A stretch of DNA of 33,820 nt from an uncultured Planctomycetaceae bacterium (GCA_947307005.1 CAMZHY010000003.1:1-33820); one strand, 5' to 3'. Positions 14,801 through 23,500 are shown, counted from the stretch's first letter. Notes: generated by a model not told the origin, from the letters alone. Numbers and translations are program-made.

Positions 14801-16672
14801 TTAAAGGAGAACTAAGACCTGATATGAAAACTTTAAAACCCGTTTTTCCATTGGTTTGAGCGTCGTCGTCCAAGTCGCTTCAGAATGGGGATTGGCATAG
14901 TAGTAGTAATATGGTCGAAAATCAGTTCGGCGAACGATCTCAGGTTTTTCGTCAAATCCTTCAAAACTTTCAGATATTGGTATTCCTGTGACTCGACGAC
15001 AGATCTGAATCTCAACTTCTTCGTTTCGTTGATTGACCAATTCAATAGACGCGTCAATTACCGCGCAACGAAAACGGTTAGAATTAATTATTACAACGTT
15101 GCCCCACGCCTGAGGATGTAGCGACGGCGTATAATCGCTGCCGAACCGAAGTTCCCGCCCCGCCAAGGAAGAATCGAACACACGCTCGTTTTCCGACGAA
15201 TTAACGCGAACGCCAAGCGCCTTTGTCACAGGAAGAAACGTCTTCTCGCCTGGATTGCGCCAATAGAGCGTATTCTGGCCTAAAAAAGTTTTGTTAGAGT
15301 AAATAGAAGCCGGCCCCGTTGTAATAGGAAAACTGAAGGGATTGCGAAAGACTACCACGTCCCAAGGTTCCGTAAACGTCGAACCGTCGGTTTGTCCCGT
15401 AGTCGTTCTTCCATAAGAGGTCGTAGCCGCGTCTGGAGACGAGTTAACTCGTCCGTTGTAATCTCGCGAGTCAAAAATATCCCACCGAACAATGCGTTTG
15501 TAATCAGTCGATTTTTTATCAATGGAAAAAAGGACTCTTTCTCCTTTTCTCAACGCTTTCGCTCCAACGCTCTGCGAATAGATATCGACGCCGCCGTTTC
15601 CGGAACTTTCTTCAGCAAGGGTCGGCAGGGCTGGTTCGCCCCCAAAATCGCGAGGTGAAACAACATTGCTAATAATTGCTTGGGTCATATACGCCGAATC
15701 GCGTGTCTGACCGGAGTTTGAACTCTGATTAAGGCTATTAAAAAACTGCTGCAAATCGATCCCAGGCGACAATGGCGACAACGTATTTTTAAGGGCAATT
15801 TGTGGAAAACCGCTATAGAGGAACGTCTCTTCAGCCGAAAAATCGCGCCAATCATTGATAAGAATCGCCGACTGTTCAATCTCCAGTTCCTTTTCATCCT
15901 TTAAAAGCACGCGATACTGCGGCGCCCAACTTGCTTGACGGGTCAAATACGAAAGGTAAAAAGTCGCGCCATGATCGGGGTCAACGTCTTTAACATCAAA
16001 AATAAGAACAGGTTTAATACGAGAAACGGTTGTCGGAACTTCGTCCTTCAAAGTAACGGAAGATACGAGCGAAGAATCGGCAAGCCAGATCGTTTCTCCG
16101 TTTTCGCACTGAAGCAAAACGCTCTTATTTAAGCTGGAGACGTCGGTTCTCGCCATGTTATAACGCGATGAAATAAGATTCGAAAAGGGAACGTCGACGT
16201 CCACACTTTCGTTTTCACCCGAATCGTCCGACTGTTGCATGACGCGAACGACGCGCGGCTCTTTTTCTCCGGGCAAAACGACGCTAAGCCACCGTCCGCA
16301 AAAATCAGTCGTCCAGTCAATTTTTTCACTAGAAACAGGGACGTCGATTTTCTCTTCACGAGAACGTGTTTCAATCGGAACGTCGCTCTGGATAAAAAAC
16401 GTTCCGTGAACGGGAAACGGCGGCGCCGTAACACGGAAAAGTCCAGACGTCGGAACATGATAACGTTCTCGAACTACGAGAACACCGTTTTTGAAAACGC
16501 CCAAAGACTCTAAAACGCCGTGAATTGGAACGGCGGCGGTCGAAGCGGCCTCAGAATGAGAAGCTGGCGCGTCGGCGTCTGATGCTAAAGTTATACCCGC
16601 CGCTTCGAACCACAACAAAACGCCAAAACTGAGACAAGAAAGTAAAAAACATTTAATCGCCCTCGTTTCCAT
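14801..16672 (-). CDS. Secreted DUF4139 domain protein
   Basis: 623 residues. The first ~31 form a signal peptide (hydrophobic core FLLSCLSFGVLLWF). Residues 50-110 resemble the N-terminal beta domain of DUF4139/MuiA-like proteins (VFKNGVLVVRERYHVP). From about 236 to the C-terminus the DUF4139 beta-rich domain is recognisable by SYLTRQASWAPQYRVLL (241-257), the following EIEQSAILINDWRDF, and the terminal TTTLKPMEKRVLKF. DUF4139 proteins are secreted or envelope proteins of unknown biochemical function. A coiled coil of the MuiA type is not evident here, so this is an atypical member. The ATG is preceded by a GAGGGGGA purine stretch. It appears to be a separate unit from the sigma-factor pair upstream. 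Confidence 0.7.
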   Translation of the reverse strand: METRAIKCFLLSCLSFGVLLWFEAAGITLASDADAPASHSEAASTAAVPIHGVLESLGVFKNGVLVVRERYHVPTSGLFRVTAPPFPVHGTFFIQSDVPIETRSREEKIDVPVSSEKIDWTTDFCGRWLSVVLPGEKEPRVVRVMQQSDDSGENESVDVDVPFSNLISSRYNMARTDVSSLNKSVLLQCENGETIWLADSSLVSSVTLKDEVPTTVSRIKPVLIFDVKDVDPDHGATFYLSYLTRQASWAPQYRVLLKDEKELEIEQSAILINDWRDFSAEETFLYSGFPQIALKNTLSPLSPGIDLQQFFNSLNQSSNSGQTRDSAYMTQAIISNVVSPRDFGGEPALPTLAEESSGNGGVDIYSQSVGAKALRKGERVLFSIDKKSTDYKRIVRWDIFDSRDYNGRVNSSPDAATTSYGRTTTGQTDGSTFTEPWDVVVFRNPFSFPITTGPASIYSNKTFLGQNTLYWRNPGEKTFLPVTKALGVRVNSSENERVFDSSLAGRELRFGSDYTPSLHPQAWGNVVIINSNRFRCAVIDASIELVNQRNEEVEIQICRRVTGIPISESFEGFDEKPEIVRRTDFRPYYYYYANPHSEATWTTTLKPMEKRVLKFSYQVLVLL

Positions 16673-16887
16673 ATGGCATTCCCCCTCTTGACTTCGCGTT
16701 CATACGAATAACCAAAACCGACCTCGCCATATTCGAGCCAGATCGGCTATTTGACAAATCCAACCGCAGATTCAAGACCTATGGAGCAAAGCGATAAACT
16801 TCCCCGTTTTAAAATAATCCGCTCATATGCGGAAGAAAACAGGTTAGGCGTCGATTAGAGGTTCAAGTTCAACAAAAAGCCACGCCC

Positions 16888-17595
16888 CTATAGCTCGGTT
16901 CTGCGACCCGTCTCCGTCGTATTATAAAATTTCTCAATCGTAAAAACAAGCATGCTCACGCTTACTGTTGCTAACACAATTTCTTGGGGACTGAACGTTT
17001 CTAGGCGGGAGGTAACTTCGTCGTCCTCTAGAATAGGAGCGCCGTCCTCATATCGATTCTGCGTTTGTAAGGAATAGGCGAGTTCATCCGCCTCACCCCA
17101 CGACGTCAAATAATCGGTCATGCCAAGGATGACGTCTACTTCATCCATCCAGTACTTTTTCGAAAAAGTATCTAGAGCCTCGATTCCACGACCGTAAAAA
17201 TTCTTGGGACTAAAAAGAAATGGCGTCGGTTCCGTTTCAAGAGCGAGATTTTCCTGTTCTTTCTCCTCGCAAGCAATTTCGATATTCTGGGGTCCCTGGT
17301 TAACCAACGAGGGAGAATGAAATCCATGAAGGAGAAAAAAACAAACGCCTACGGCGACAATCGACAAAAAAATAATCGAAAAAGCATAGCGTCTCGCGGC
17401 GACGCTCGTCTGCCGCGTTTCGCCACGTTGAAAAAGAGTTTCAAAAAATCGACGTGGTTTCGGGAGAAGACGATCAGACTCGTAAAAAACGAAATCAGAT
17501 TCATCGGAGGACGCCAAAAAATCGTCGACGTCGTCCTTAAGAATATCGGCAAGGCGGTCGGTTCCTTCAGAACCATTGTAAAGGTCGCCACGCAT
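16888..17595 (-). CDS. Single-pass membrane protein downstream of an ECF sigma factor (putative anti-sigma partner)
   Basis: 235 residues. Residues 1-60 are acidic and presumably cytoplasmic (DDVDDFLASSDESDF). A TM segment covers about 70-90 (YAFSIIFLSIVAVGVCFFLL). The remaining ~140 residues would be outside, with a mildly hydrophobic C-terminal stretch (IVLATVSVSMLVFTI). It starts 51 nt after the sigma factor stop on the same strand, the usual place for an anti-sigma factor. I see no zinc-binding HxxxCxxC motif and no RskA-type domain, so the role rests on position and topology only. Confidence 0.5.
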   Translation of the reverse strand: MRGDLYNGSEGTDRLADILKDDVDDFLASSDESDFVFYESDRLLPKPRRFFETLFQRGETRQTSVAARRYAFSIIFLSIVAVGVCFFLLHGFHSPSLVNQGPQNIEIACEEKEQENLALETEPTPFLFSPKNFYGRGIEALDTFSKKYWMDEVDVILGMTDYLTSWGEADELAYSLQTQNRYEDGAPILEDDEVTSRLETFSPQEIVLATVSVSMLVFTIEKFYNTTETGRRTEL

Positions 17596-17646
17596 TTTGC
17601 AGTTCCTTTCGACAAACGCTAAGTCTGAATGTCTCGGGTGATAACT

Positions 17647-18297
17647 CTAATCCTGTTCTTCAAGTTGTTTGGACAAACGTTTTTTGGCCCTCGAAAGCGC
17701 AACGCGCACAGAACCGGGACTCTTCCCCAACGCCTTCGCAATCTCTCGATCATTAAGTTCGTCTTCGTAACGTAGCCATAGCGCTTGAAATTCCGTAGGA
17801 CTTAAAACTTCACGCGCCACTCTCCAAACGTTGCGACGTTCATCGCGCAAAACGACTGTCTTTTCAAAAGAGGTTCCATAGAATTCGGCGCCTGAAGGAC
17901 GCGTTGGATTCCGCGTATAAACAAGCGACGACGCGCTGTTAGCGCTATTCTCGTTGCCGTTTGACGTCTCGTCATAGGACGAAGTTGTCGGTTCTTTCGA
18001 CGTCCGTCGAACCCAATCAACATAAACACGGTACGCTATTTGCTTCAACCATCCTGAAAGAAAGACGCCGTTGCGAAGCGTGTTAAGTGAGGAAAAAGCT
18101 CGTAAAAGCGTCTCTTGGGTCAAATCTTCGGCAGTTTCTTGAGACACAACGCGTCCTCGAAGGAATCGAAATAATCTTGGTCGAAAACGACGGTCAATTT
18201 CTGAAAAAGCGTCTTTGTCGCCCGCTTGAAAAGCCGACGCCAATTCGAAATCTGGAACGTTGCCCAAATCGCCGTCCGAATTCGGCTCGAATTTCAT
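17647..18297 (-). CDS. ECF-type sigma-70 family sigma factor
   Basis: 216 residues from the preferred start. Sigma region 2 runs from about FELASAFQAGDKDAFSEI through AEDLTQETLLRAF to LSGWLKQIAYRVYVDWVR. Region 4 is LSPTEFQALWLRYEDELN followed by the helix-turn-helix DREIAKALGKSPGSVRVAL and the basic RAKKRL. A Ser/Thr/Asn-rich linker joins them. The frame is open to an ATG at 18378, but the ATG at 18297 is preferred. It has GAGGGA upstream, the conserved region begins soon after it, and the 27 extra residues would be encoded across a terminator hairpin (18339-18373). The membrane protein gene follows directly and may control it. Confidence 0.9.
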   Translation of the reverse strand: MKFEPNSDGDLGNVPDFELASAFQAGDKDAFSEIDRRFRPRLFRFLRGRVVSQETAEDLTQETLLRAFSSLNTLRNGVFLSGWLKQIAYRVYVDWVRRTSKEPTTSSYDETSNGNENSANSASSLVYTRNPTRPSGAEFYGTSFEKTVVLRDERRNVWRVAREVLSPTEFQALWLRYEDELNDREIAKALGKSPGSVRVALSRAKKRLSKQLEEQD

Positions 18298-18338
18298 ATC
18301 GCAAATTATCCCTCGGGGGCGCCCGCGCTTAAAAAAGC

Positions 18339-18373
18339 AGGAACGCCCAATCGCAAGGGGATCGAACGTTCCT
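18339..18373 (-). terminator. Terminator after the 382-residue secreted protein gene
   Basis: A 7-bp inverted repeat (AGGAACG at 18339-18345, CGTTCCT at 18367-18373) is followed on the minus strand by GCTTTTTT. It lies about 40 nt after the upstream gene's stop and before the preferred sigma factor start. Confidence 0.55.
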
Positions 18374-18410
18374 TTCAAACTGCTAAAGCGTCAACGTAAA
18401 CAAGCGAAGA

Positions 18411-19559
18411 TCACTTCGCGCCGTTCTTTTCTAACGCAAGCGTCGTAACCTTCTTGACCCATTCAAAGTCAACTTTAACTTGAGCCTTAACGGAAGTTCC
18501 GTCGCGCGTTACAGACACGTTATCGAGGAGTTCAAGACCAAGTTCTTCCTCGACCTTCTTCCCCTCTTTATTCTTTCCAGCAAGTTTGACAGCCGCTAGA
18601 CCTCCGGAAGCAAGATCGTTAATGGACTGAGCCGTTTCGTCGTCTACTGTTTCTACGACAATATCGTGGATAAAACCGTTGTCGTTGTTGGTCGCAATCG
18701 AAGTGAACGACTCAACCTTATCGAGCACGCCGCGGGCAACGCGAACTCTGTCGTCGTTGTTCTTCGATTCGTCGATTACTTTAACGATCTGTTCAAAGGC
18801 GGCGCGCTTTAGAATGCGCTTCGCAAGAACGCCGTCCGCGAGGTTCTTAACGACAAACTCATTTGATTGCTGGAAACGCGAGATTTTTTTCTCAACCTTG
18901 TCGAGAGAAGCGGAAGCGACAATCGCATACTTGTCGACGTCTTTAATTTTAGCGCCGCCGAAGAAAACCTGCGCCTTAACCTCGCCGCGATCCTTGATAA
19001 GCAATTTGCCAATCAACGCGTCGTTGTCTTCGCGAATAATCTCAACGTCGTTCTTGTCAAAGTAGTTACGGGGATCAAGTCCGCCAGGGTTCGTGTTGAA
19101 AATAAGAGTCAAGGACAGCCAATTCGGAAATTCTACTTTAGCGTTTTCGACGCTTTCGGGAAGTTCGAGAGCCAAAACAACATAATCAACGCATTTGACG
19201 TAACTTTTCACAAGCGCGCGACTAGTGGAATCCTCGGCCGCCTCCTTTTTGCAAAGGTCGATCAGGAAATCAAGTTGTTTCCGAGGCGCCTTTTCTTCAT
19301 TAAGAGCGCTTTGAATCTTGCCGTCCGCTTTGTCCGCAAGAGCCTCAAGAGCTTTGATTTCATCTGAAAAATCACATTTCCTAGCAGCGGCGCCACAAGC
19401 TTGCGCAAAAAGATGCGGAGAACCGTAGAAGATGACGGCGTCGTCGGAAAACGGACAAGGCGCGGAATCCTGCGAGTACGCGTTCGAACACGCCAATCCG
19501 AGGACAAAGACGCCTAACGCGACCAGCGCCCGATTTTTGATGGTTTTCAACTGTTTCAT
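18411..19559 (-). CDS. Secreted protein of unknown function
   Basis: 382 residues, not recognised. A signal peptide is clear (basic start, core ALVALGVFVLGLACS, cleavage near AYSQ). The mature protein is lysine- and acid-rich and looks like an alternation of amphipathic helices and strands, with cysteines early in the chain (PCPFSDD, QACGAA, RKCDF). Repeated alternation such as YAIVASASLDKVEKKI resembles a bacterial envelope alpha/beta domain, but I cannot assign a family. It has a strong ribosome-binding site (AGGAG, 8 nt before ATG) and an unusual leader with a terminator-like hairpin, suggesting controlled and possibly high expression. It appears monocistronic, with terminators on both sides. 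Confidence 0.75.
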   Translation of the reverse strand: MKQLKTIKNRALVALGVFVLGLACSNAYSQDSAPCPFSDDAVIFYGSPHLFAQACGAAARKCDFSDEIKALEALADKADGKIQSALNEEKAPRKQLDFLIDLCKKEAAEDSTSRALVKSYVKCVDYVVLALELPESVENAKVEFPNWLSLTLIFNTNPGGLDPRNYFDKNDVEIIREDNDALIGKLLIKDRGEVKAQVFFGGAKIKDVDKYAIVASASLDKVEKKISRFQQSNEFVVKNLADGVLAKRILKRAAFEQIVKVIDESKNNDDRVRVARGVLDKVESFTSIATNNDNGFIHDIVVETVDDETAQSINDLASGGLAAVKLAGKNKEGKKVEEELGLELLDNVSVTRDGTSVKAQVKVDFEWVKKVTTLALEKNGAK

Positions 19560-19579
19560 CTAAGCAACTCCTAGTTAAA

Positions 19580-19618
19580 AAAACATCGCCACAAAAACCG
19601 CTTTCGCAACGATGTTTT
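19580..19618 (-). promoter_or_regulatory. Attenuator-like hairpin in the leader of the 382-residue protein gene
   Basis: AAAACATCG and CGATGTTTT (arms 19580-19588 and 19610-19618) form a 9-bp stem. On the minus strand the second arm runs into a 7-T tract, then AGGAG and the ATG 21 nt after the stem. A nested GCGAAAGC element sits in the loop. The shape is that of an intrinsic terminator placed just before a ribosome-binding site. Confidence 0.5.
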
Positions 19619-19766
19619 GACATTTCATGATATTAAGTCGTGAGCGCCTCCAGAAATGTTACACTGTTTATCAGAAATTCGCAAATATCAATGAAACATG
19701 TGAAATTAGAAGCGCCAAAGGGCTCGATATAGACTGCCTCCTGAAAGAAACTCGCCTGACGACAAA

Positions 19767-19798
19767 AGGGCGCGAACCTCTTCTGAGATTCGCGCCCT
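19767..19798 (-). terminator. Second terminator after the polysaccharide export gene
   Basis: A perfect 10-bp GC-rich inverted repeat (AGGGCGCGAA at 19767-19776, complement at 19789-19798) with a 12-nt loop is followed on the minus strand by CCTTTTGTC. Confidence 0.75.
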
Positions 19799-19816
19799 AA
19801 AGAATTGTCTCGGTCA

Positions 19817-19859
19817 AAAACGGCGCTGAAATCAAAAGCCCCGCATTCAGAGCCGTTTT
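19817..19859 (-). terminator. First terminator after the polysaccharide export gene
   Basis: Arms AAAACGGC+CTGAA (19817-19830) and TTCAG+GCCGTTTT (19846-19859) pair with one internal mismatch. On the minus strand the stem ends in GCCGTTTTTG. It starts about 30 nt after the gene's stop. Confidence 0.75.
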
Positions 19860-19889
19860 CTTACGGCGTCGTCAGATTTCAGACGAATA

Positions 19890-21194
19890 TCACCTGAAAT
19901 CGTTGGGACGGATGGTGAAGTTGACGGAGTTGTAAATCATGTTGAAGATCAATTCAATCGTCGTGTACTCAACGATAATGACGTCGTTCGGCTCAATCAG
20001 GATGCGTTGCGTAGGATCGCGAAGCATCTCCCGCTGACGAATTTGGATCGCATATTGTCGACCATTAACTTCACGAAGGACGAGGATACGGCTCGCGGGA
20101 AGGAAACTTCCGATCTTAGCGCCGCTGTTGTTTTGACTAGAACCGACGGAAACGCCTACCGTGCCGCCCGCAGTCGCGATCGCGCCCATGACGTCAAGGT
20201 CGTAGTCGCGAGGAATCGGGAAGACGCCGCCCTTGAGGAGACCGCCGGTATAGTAGACTTCGGCCTCACGAGACTGGATATAAACCACGTCGCCGTCATA
20301 AAGCGTCACATCTTCCGAAGTAAGCTGAGGAGGCGTGTCGTCAGGACCGATACGGAGTGGAATACGGAGAACGCCAACGTCGGAATTGAGGTCGGATATT
20401 TCGCCCGTCTCGTTGTAACGACGCGCAACCTGACTCTGCGCGTAACCGGCGTCGGTCCCGGACATATAGTCGTGATCGCTAAATTCGTCGCTGTACGCCT
20501 TACGAAGAATAACAACCTCATTCTTGGCATTAAGCCCCGGAAGACCACCCGTTTGGCTGAGCGCCTCAAGAACGTCGTTCCTATATGCGGGCAGTTCAAG
20601 AGAAGTCGCAGTACCGCGAGCCATACCGGCAAGATAGGCCGCTCCCGTATCTTTCGTCATCCCTCGCTGATCCGAACTGGCGACGTCTTCACGAATAACT
20701 GTCACGTGATATGTGCGAGGCTTGATCAGCGAAACTGAAATATTAGCGTCTGTACGAACGATAGAACGCTTAAGAGTGTAGGCTGCGCGAATTGCTTCTT
20801 CAGCCTGAATTAGCGTCATTCCTTCAACATAAATCGGTTCGGGAAGCATCGGAAGCGAAAGCGTGCCGTCTGACCGAACCACGTAAGGATAACCAGACGC
20901 AGGTCGTTCAGAAGCGGAACCGATGTTATGAATCGGCGGGGCGTCGTCTGCGTTGCCAGTAATGCCTGCGATATAAATACCCAGAACGTCGTTTGGACCA
21001 AGAAGCTCCTCCGCAGGCTTATCCATTCGCAACTTCACGAAGTTAATCTGCTCCATGTTGTTACGGGGACCACTCTGGCTTTTGTTTTTGAAATACCTCG
21101 GCGACACCGTCTCGCTGTTCGGGATACTAAGGCAGCCTCCCGTCACAGCGCAAACCAACAAGCACGCCCAAAACGTCTTGATTGCTTTCTTCAT
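19890..21194 (-). CDS. Polysaccharide biosynthesis/export lipoprotein (Wza/SLBB type)
   Basis: 434 residues from the preferred start. Family members form the outer-membrane channel for capsule or exopolysaccharide. The N-terminus MKKAIKTFWACLLVCAVTGGC is a lipoprotein signal with lipobox TGGC. The polysaccharide-export domain begins at LGPNDVLGIYIAGI and continues through YPYVVRSDGTLSLPML and VEGMTLIQAEEAIRAAY. SLBB-like units follow (DVLEALSQTGGLPG; YTGGLLKGGVFPIPRDYDLDVMGAIATAGG), and the end is IEPNDVIIVEYTTIELIFN. The frame extends to 21281, but the ATG at 21194 has AAGGA 8 nt upstream and starts directly at the signal peptide. No Wzc-type kinase, glycosyltransferase or flippase gene is nearby, so it is an isolated export gene. 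Confidence 0.9.
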   Translation of the reverse strand: MKKAIKTFWACLLVCAVTGGCLSIPNSETVSPRYFKNKSQSGPRNNMEQINFVKLRMDKPAEELLGPNDVLGIYIAGITGNADDAPPIHNIGSASERPASGYPYVVRSDGTLSLPMLPEPIYVEGMTLIQAEEAIRAAYTLKRSIVRTDANISVSLIKPRTYHVTVIREDVASSDQRGMTKDTGAAYLAGMARGTATSLELPAYRNDVLEALSQTGGLPGLNAKNEVVILRKAYSDEFSDHDYMSGTDAGYAQSQVARRYNETGEISDLNSDVGVLRIPLRIGPDDTPPQLTSEDVTLYDGDVVYIQSREAEVYYTGGLLKGGVFPIPRDYDLDVMGAIATAGGTVGVSVGSSQNNSGAKIGSFLPASRILVLREVNGRQYAIQIRQREMLRDPTQRILIEPNDVIIVEYTTIELIFNMIYNSVNFTIRPNDFR

Positions 21195-21817
21195 TTTATG
21201 TGTCCTTACATCTCCAACCGAACGAACACGGCCACATATGACCGAGCCAACTCTCAATGTTCCGCAGACGCCCTTCCCCAATTAGGTCGACGAAGCAATC
21301 GCTACAAAAGCGGGGAAAGAATTCGTAACAACGCGTACGCCGTACAGGAACGTCGCAGACGTCTAGTCGGGAATAATCCTTTCAAGCGGGAGGCTCTGAA
21401 CTGACGTTCACGCAGCCCACGCCTTCCGACCCGTACCAACATCGACAAACTAAACGTCTATTCTTTAGGAGAATAAAGGAAAATCGGGAAATAGAGTTCA
21501 AACGACTTAAAGCTCGCGTCTAAATGAATAAATCCCAATTTACCTTATACTCGCTTATCCGTTATTTTCGAAAAAACAGCCGATCTTCATTAAAAAAAAC
21601 CGCAATAATCATCAAAATCGATTTCATTTTGCGTTTTATCTTTCCTATTTTCTCACGAGAAACCTACAGAGAGAATCAATTCTATCTTGACGTGATAAGG
21701 AGCTATTCGCTACTCTGACGTTACGGAGCATGGAGTCACCCCTGCTCAATATAAGCGATCCTTAGATCCAGCGTTTTTGCATTTCAATCCGTTTGACAAG
21801 ACTGGTCGCAAACAAAA
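21195..21817. other. 623-bp divergent intergenic region
   Basis: This separates the export lipoprotein gene (minus) from the M2 peptidase gene (plus), so it should carry both promoters. AAGGA at 21203-21207 is the lipoprotein gene's ribosome-binding site. A 7-bp hairpin with one bulge occurs at 21461-21481, and 21500-21690 is AT-rich. A 64-codon open frame there (21524-21718) has no ribosome-binding site and an AT-driven composition, and I do not call it. No promoter with good -35 and -10 could be fixed. Confidence 0.45.
21203..21207 (-). promoter_or_regulatory. Shine-Dalgarno deciding the export lipoprotein start
   Basis: AAGGA on the minus strand is 8 nt before ATG at 21194, favouring it over the in-frame upstream start at 21281, which would add 29 residues before the lipoprotein signal. 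Confidence 0.7.
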
Positions 21818-23500
21818 ATGAAAAATTCATTCGTACAGGCGTTTATCGCCGCAGTTTTAGTAGGATTTTGTATGTCAAATCTATTGTTCGCAGGAGAGGC
21901 TGAAGAACGTCTTGCAACGTTTATGAAACAATATCAAGACGATTACAAAAGGATGTACTGCGAATCGTCATACGCTTGGTGGGACTCGATGATCAACGGT
22001 ACGAAGGAATCCTTCGAGAAATCGGCTGCGGCTTCCCTCGCAATGTCTACCTATCACTCAGATCATGCAAAATACGAGGAACTGAAGAAACTACGCAAAG
22101 ACGCCGTCAACGCTACGCCTGTTGAAAAACGCGCGGCTTATGTCGCGGAAAGAACTTTCGAACAAAACCAAATTCCAACCGACCTCAACGAAAAGATCGT
22201 TAACCTTGGTTCAGAAATCGAACAAATATTCCAAACTCAAAGAGCAAATCTCGACGGTAAAGAATATACCAACAATGAATTGTTAGAAATGTTGGCCGAA
22301 GAGAATGATTCTCAAAAACGATACGAGATATGGGACGCCCTTAAACAAGTGGGCGAACTCGTCGCGCCCAAAATGGTCGAGTTGGCTAAACTGCGCAACG
22401 AAGCGGCGCAAAAGCTCGGGTACGACAATTATTGGGAAATGACCGTCTCTTTTCAAGAATTCAAGCCTGAAGAATTAGTCGCTATTTTCGAGGATTTGGA
22501 TCGTCTTACGACGCCCGTCTTTACAAAGGTTAAAGCCAAGATGGACGCCGAGTTAAAAGCCAAATTTGGCGTCGACAAAATCATGCCGTGGCATTATGAC
22601 AATCCCTTTTTCCAGCAGGCTCCGCCTTCTGAAAAGATAAACGTAAACGAGTTTTATTCTGGAATCGACGGTCAGGAGATCGTCGATACGGCGTCTCGTT
22701 ATTACGCCAAACTAGGATTTGACGTCAGTCCAATTCTAAAGAACAGCGATCTTTTCGAAAAGGCTGGAAAATCTCAACATGGTTTTTGCAACGATATGAA
22801 CCTTGAAGGAGACGTTCGCATCCTCTGCAACATCAAACCAGACGCCGAATGGATGGATACGCAACTTCACGAACTAGGTCACGCAATATATGATTACAAC
22901 TTAGATCGTTCGCTTCCCTGCAATATCCGTTGCGCCAACCATATCTTCACAACCGAAGGCGTCGCTGAACTTTTCGGCGCAAAGGCTCGCGATCCACAGT
23001 GGCTGGTGGAAAATCGAGACGTCCCGCAAGAGCGAGCGAAACAAGCGACCAAGGCGCTTACGGAACAAAGGCTCCGCGAACAATTAATTTTCTGTCGCTG
23101 GACAATCGTAATGACGTTCTTCGAAAAGGCGCTATACGAAAATCCTGAACAGGATTTAAATCGTCTGTGGAGCGACATGACTTCCCGTTATCAATTGTTA
23201 GATCCGCTTGAAGGGAGGAACAGACCCGACTGGGCTTCCAAACCGCACTTTGTTATCGCTCCCGTTTATTACCATAATTACATGCTTGGAGAACTATTTG
23301 GAGCGCAAATTCGAAAATCTTTAGAAAAAGAGGCAAAAGGGGATCCCCAAGAGTTCGGAAGGTTGTTGCGAGAACGCGTGTTTACGCCTGGCGACTCACT
23401 CCCTTGGGAGGAGTTTGTTGAACAAGCAACGGGCGAACAACTATCTGTCGGCGCCTTCATTGAAGAACTCAACACGGCCGTCCGCATCTTAGAAAATTAA
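21818..23500 (+). CDS. Secreted M2 (ACE-like) zinc metallopeptidase
   Basis: 560 residues. A signal peptide covers about 1-25 (AFIAAVLVGFCMSNLLFAG). The rest is largely helical. The zinc site is HELGH (H351, E352, H355), with the third ligand E380 in TTEGVAELFG. Aligned to angiotensin-converting enzyme, E380 corresponds to the Glu of its FHEAIGD motif, one residue further along than in ACE. N-terminal YAWWDSMINGTKESFE and LGYDNYWEM resemble M2 segments. M3/oligoendopeptidase F relatives share the gluzincin core, so M2 is preferred but not certain. It would act as a peptidyl-dipeptidase or oligopeptidase in the periplasm or outside the cell. The unknown membrane protein gene follows after 75 nt and may be co-transcribed. 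Confidence 0.85.
   Translation: MKNSFVQAFIAAVLVGFCMSNLLFAGEAEERLATFMKQYQDDYKRMYCESSYAWWDSMINGTKESFEKSAAASLAMSTYHSDHAKYEELKKLRKDAVNATPVEKRAAYVAERTFEQNQIPTDLNEKIVNLGSEIEQIFQTQRANLDGKEYTNNELLEMLAEENDSQKRYEIWDALKQVGELVAPKMVELAKLRNEAAQKLGYDNYWEMTVSFQEFKPEELVAIFEDLDRLTTPVFTKVKAKMDAELKAKFGVDKIMPWHYDNPFFQQAPPSEKINVNEFYSGIDGQEIVDTASRYYAKLGFDVSPILKNSDLFEKAGKSQHGFCNDMNLEGDVRILCNIKPDAEWMDTQLHELGHAIYDYNLDRSLPCNIRCANHIFTTEGVAELFGAKARDPQWLVENRDVPQERAKQATKALTEQRLREQLIFCRWTIVMTFFEKALYENPEQDLNRLWSDMTSRYQLLDPLEGRNRPDWASKPHFVIAPVYYHNYMLGELFGAQIRKSLEKEAKGDPQEFGRLLRERVFTPGDSLPWEEFVEQATGEQLSVGAFIEELNTAVRILEN

Noticed and set aside
20007-20738. 243-codon open frame on plus inside the export lipoprotein gene
   Set aside because: It is antisense to a clearly conserved gene, with Arg/Thr/Val-rich shadow composition and no domain.
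21524-21718. 64-codon ORF in the AT-rich divergent region upstream of the M2 peptidase gene
   Set aside because: No ribosome-binding site, Lys/Ile/Phe-rich AT-driven composition and no family likeness; a chance frame is more likely.
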